64,000 nucleotides of DNA from Janthinobacterium sp051380875 (lineage in GTDB: Bacteria > Pseudomonadota > Gammaproteobacteria > Burkholderiales > Burkholderiaceae_D): positions 186,001-250,000 of the forward strand of contig NZ_JBNYXW010000007.1 in NCBI RefSeq assembly GCF_051380875.1. The letters are read 5' to 3'. The notes under the pieces are model-generated. The model saw nothing but the letters and a program-made list of their open reading frames with translations. It was not told the origin of the DNA and searched no databases. Both the position numbers and the translations under genes were made by a program. Position 1 is the first letter of the stretch; every line of letters begins with the position of its first letter. Positions 62,525 through 64,000 of the stretch are shown piece by piece.

Positions 62525-63031
62525 TTACAACGCCGCCGTCCAATCCCCCGACTTGCCGCCATGCTTTTCCAGCACGCGCACATTCGTCATGACCATGCCC
62601 CGGTCGACGGCCTTGCACATGTCGTAGATGGTCAATAAACCGATTTGCACGGACGTTAGCGCTTCCATTTCCACGCCGGTCTTGCCGGTGGTGTCGACTT
62701 GGGCACGGCAGTGGACGCTGTTGGCGGTCTCGTCGATTTCAAAGTCCACCGTCACGCGCGTGAGCGCCAGCGGGTGGCACAGGGGGATCAGGTCGCTGGT
62801 GCGCTTGGCGCCCATGATGGCGGCGATGCGGGCGATGCCCAGCACGTCGCCCTTCTTGGCGTTGCCCGAGATAATCAGGGCCAGGGTGGCGCTCTGCATG
62901 CGGATGGTGCCGGCGGCCACGGCGCTGCGGCGCGTGTCTTCCTTGCTGCCCACGTCGACCATATGGGCTTGGCCCGTGGCATCGAAATGGGTCAGTTCTC
63001 CGGCGGGGGCTTGCTGGTCTGCTGTTGTCAT
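62525..63031 (-). CDS. moaC: Cyclic pyranopterin monophosphate synthase
   Basis: The 168-residue enzyme completes formation of cPMP in molybdenum cofactor synthesis. It has LTHFDATGQAHMVDVGSK, the catalytic LIPLCHPLALT and VEMEALTSVQIGLLTIYDM motifs of MoaC. The start at 63031 gives the usual N-terminus; a longer reading overlaps the divergent metalloprotease promoter. No other moa gene is adjacent. Confidence 0.95.
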   Translation of the reverse strand: MTTADQQAPAGELTHFDATGQAHMVDVGSKEDTRRSAVAAGTIRMQSATLALIISGNAKKGDVLGIARIAAIMGAKRTSDLIPLCHPLALTRVTVDFEIDETANSVHCRAQVDTTGKTGVEMEALTSVQIGLLTIYDMCKAVDRGMVMTNVRVLEKHGGKSGDWTAAL

Positions 63032-63137
63032 GGCATCAAAATAGGTCAGAATTAAGGGTGCGGCACACTTGCTCATCCACTTATGCAACAAGCATATCGC
63101 GTGCCTGTTGCGTGGCGATGGGCACCGCGAACAAGGT

Positions 63138-64000
63138 ATGATAGCACCCGTGAATTCAAAAACTATCCTTCGGGCAGCACTCGAAAACGCCAGCGCGGCC
63201 TTGCCGTTTTTGCGCCCGTCACGACGCGTGCCGGCACTGGCGGCGCTATGGCTGGCCGCGCCGTTTGCGCTGGCGCAAACTTACACCTCCGCAGCGGTGC
63301 CAGCCGCCAATGCCCCGGCCAAGCCGGCCAGCAGCTGGACGCAGCTGGCCGTGCCGCCGGCGCCAAACCTGCCGAACCTGGGCGATACGTCGCGCGAAGA
63401 CCTGTCACCGGCGATGGAGCGCAAGATCGGCGAGGAAATCATGCGCGGCATTCGCGGCGACCGCGATTATCTCGATGACGCGCCCCTGCTGGAATACCTG
63501 AATACCTTCGGCAACGCTCTCGTGGCGGCGCGGCCCAGCGTGCGCGGCGAAACGAATTACGATTATTTCTTCTTTGCCGTGCGCGATCCGCAATTGAACG
63601 CGTTCGCCTTGCCCGGCGGCTTCATCGGCGTGCACTCGGCCTTGCTGCTGGCGGCGCAAACGGAGGCCGAACTGGCTTCCGTGCTGTCGCACGAGATCGG
63701 CCACGTGGCGCAGCGCCATATTGCGCGCATGCTGGGCCAGCAGCGCCAGGATGCCCTGATGCCGCTGGCAGCCATGCTGCTGGCGGCGCTGGCCTCGCGC
63801 GCGGGCGGCGATGTGGCCATGGGCGTGTTTGCCGCCGGGCAAGGCCTGGCCATCCAGCGCCAGCTCAATTTCGGCCGCGACGCCGAGCGCGAGGCGGACC
63901 GCATCGGCTTCCAGATCATGGGCGAAGCGGGTTTCGATACCACCGGCATGGTGGCCTTCTTTGGCCGCATGCAGGCGGCCAGCCGTTCGTACAGCGATTT
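63138..64000 (+). CDS. M48-family metalloprotease, partial (BepA/YfgC-like)
   Basis: The frame is open to the end of the window and encodes at least 287 residues. The N-terminus has a signal-like hydrophobic stretch (about 31-48, ending ALAQ). The zinc motif HEIGH is at 185-189, preceded by NAFALPGGFIGVHSALL, and a third-ligand region DAEREADRIG lies near 250. This is the M48 family of periplasmic peptidases; related BepA proteins also have C-terminal TPR repeats, which would lie beyond the window. The start at 63138 is an ATG, with a GTG 12 bases later as an alternative. Confidence 0.9.
   Translation, partial: MIAPVNSKTILRAALENASAALPFLRPSRRVPALAALWLAAPFALAQTYTSAAVPAANAPAKPASSWTQLAVPPAPNLPNLGDTSREDLSPAMERKIGEEIMRGIRGDRDYLDDAPLLEYLNTFGNALVAARPSVRGETNYDYFFFAVRDPQLNAFALPGGFIGVHSALLLAAQTEAELASVLSHEIGHVAQRHIARMLGQQRQDALMPLAAMLLAALASRAGGDVAMGVFAAGQGLAIQRQLNFGRDAEREADRIGFQIMGEAGFDTTGMVAFFGRMQAASRSYSD

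Overview
The window looks like a chromosomal segment of a high-G+C betaproteobacterium of the Oxalobacteraceae (Janthinobacterium/Massilia/Duganella-like). This is inferred from gene orders typical of the Burkholderiales (nadK-recN-hemH-grpE-dnaK-dnaJ; recA-recX-DUF2889-sucC-sucD; purM divergent from an AI-2E permease, hda, HAD, pcnB, folK, panB) and from codon use. No rRNA, tRNA, CRISPR array, insertion sequence or prophage was seen. Most of the window is core genome with a few accessory islands.

Layout. 1-4500: a TolC-type outer membrane protein, then a reverse-strand group of glyoxalase I, OsmC, a sorbosone-dehydrogenase-like lipoprotein and a small charged protein. 4500-13400: nadK, recN, hemH, then grpE-dnaK-dnaJ with two good sigma-32 promoters, and a beta carbonic anhydrase. 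13700-18250: a TauD-like dioxygenase with a complete sulfonate-type ABC transporter, facing an ArgP-like LysR regulator. 18400-24800: a class A penicillin-binding protein, a TRIC/UPF0126 membrane protein, and a beta-propeller lipoprotein followed by an ECF sigma factor and a probable anti-sigma protein. 25200-33600: a polyamine island (puuD, puuA, spuC, potGHI, puuC) that lacks puuB and a potF binding protein. 33600-34550: an AT-rich regulatory region with four phased TTATAA sites in front of a small protein with a HipA-like N-terminus and an XRE regulator. This is the best candidate here for an undescribed system.

34650-41250: panB, folK, pcnB, a HAD phosphatase, hda and an AI-2E permease on the reverse strand, with purM divergent. 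41300-49200: a PPi-type phosphofructokinase and a tandem expansion of three secreted S9 prolyl-oligopeptidase-like enzymes, plus a fourth copy reduced to a C-terminal fragment that has lost its catalytic serine. 49300-53950: a response regulator, a TctE-like sensor kinase, a DUF4212 protein and a sodium:solute symporter, all in one overlapping operon. 54050-59150: recA behind a LexA box, recX, a DUF2889 protein and sucCD. 59300-64000: a type IV pilin, a YcgR-like PilZ protein, a divergent LysR/azoreductase pair, moaC, and the 5' part of an M48 metalloprotease that runs off the end.

Working together: the PuuA-SpuC-PuuC-PuuD set can take putrescine to GABA by gamma-glutamylated or direct transamination routes, with uptake by PotGHI plus a binding protein encoded elsewhere. 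The two-component system very likely controls the symporter encoded behind it. The chaperone genes look controlled by sigma-32 rather than by HrcA/CIRCE, neither of which was seen here.
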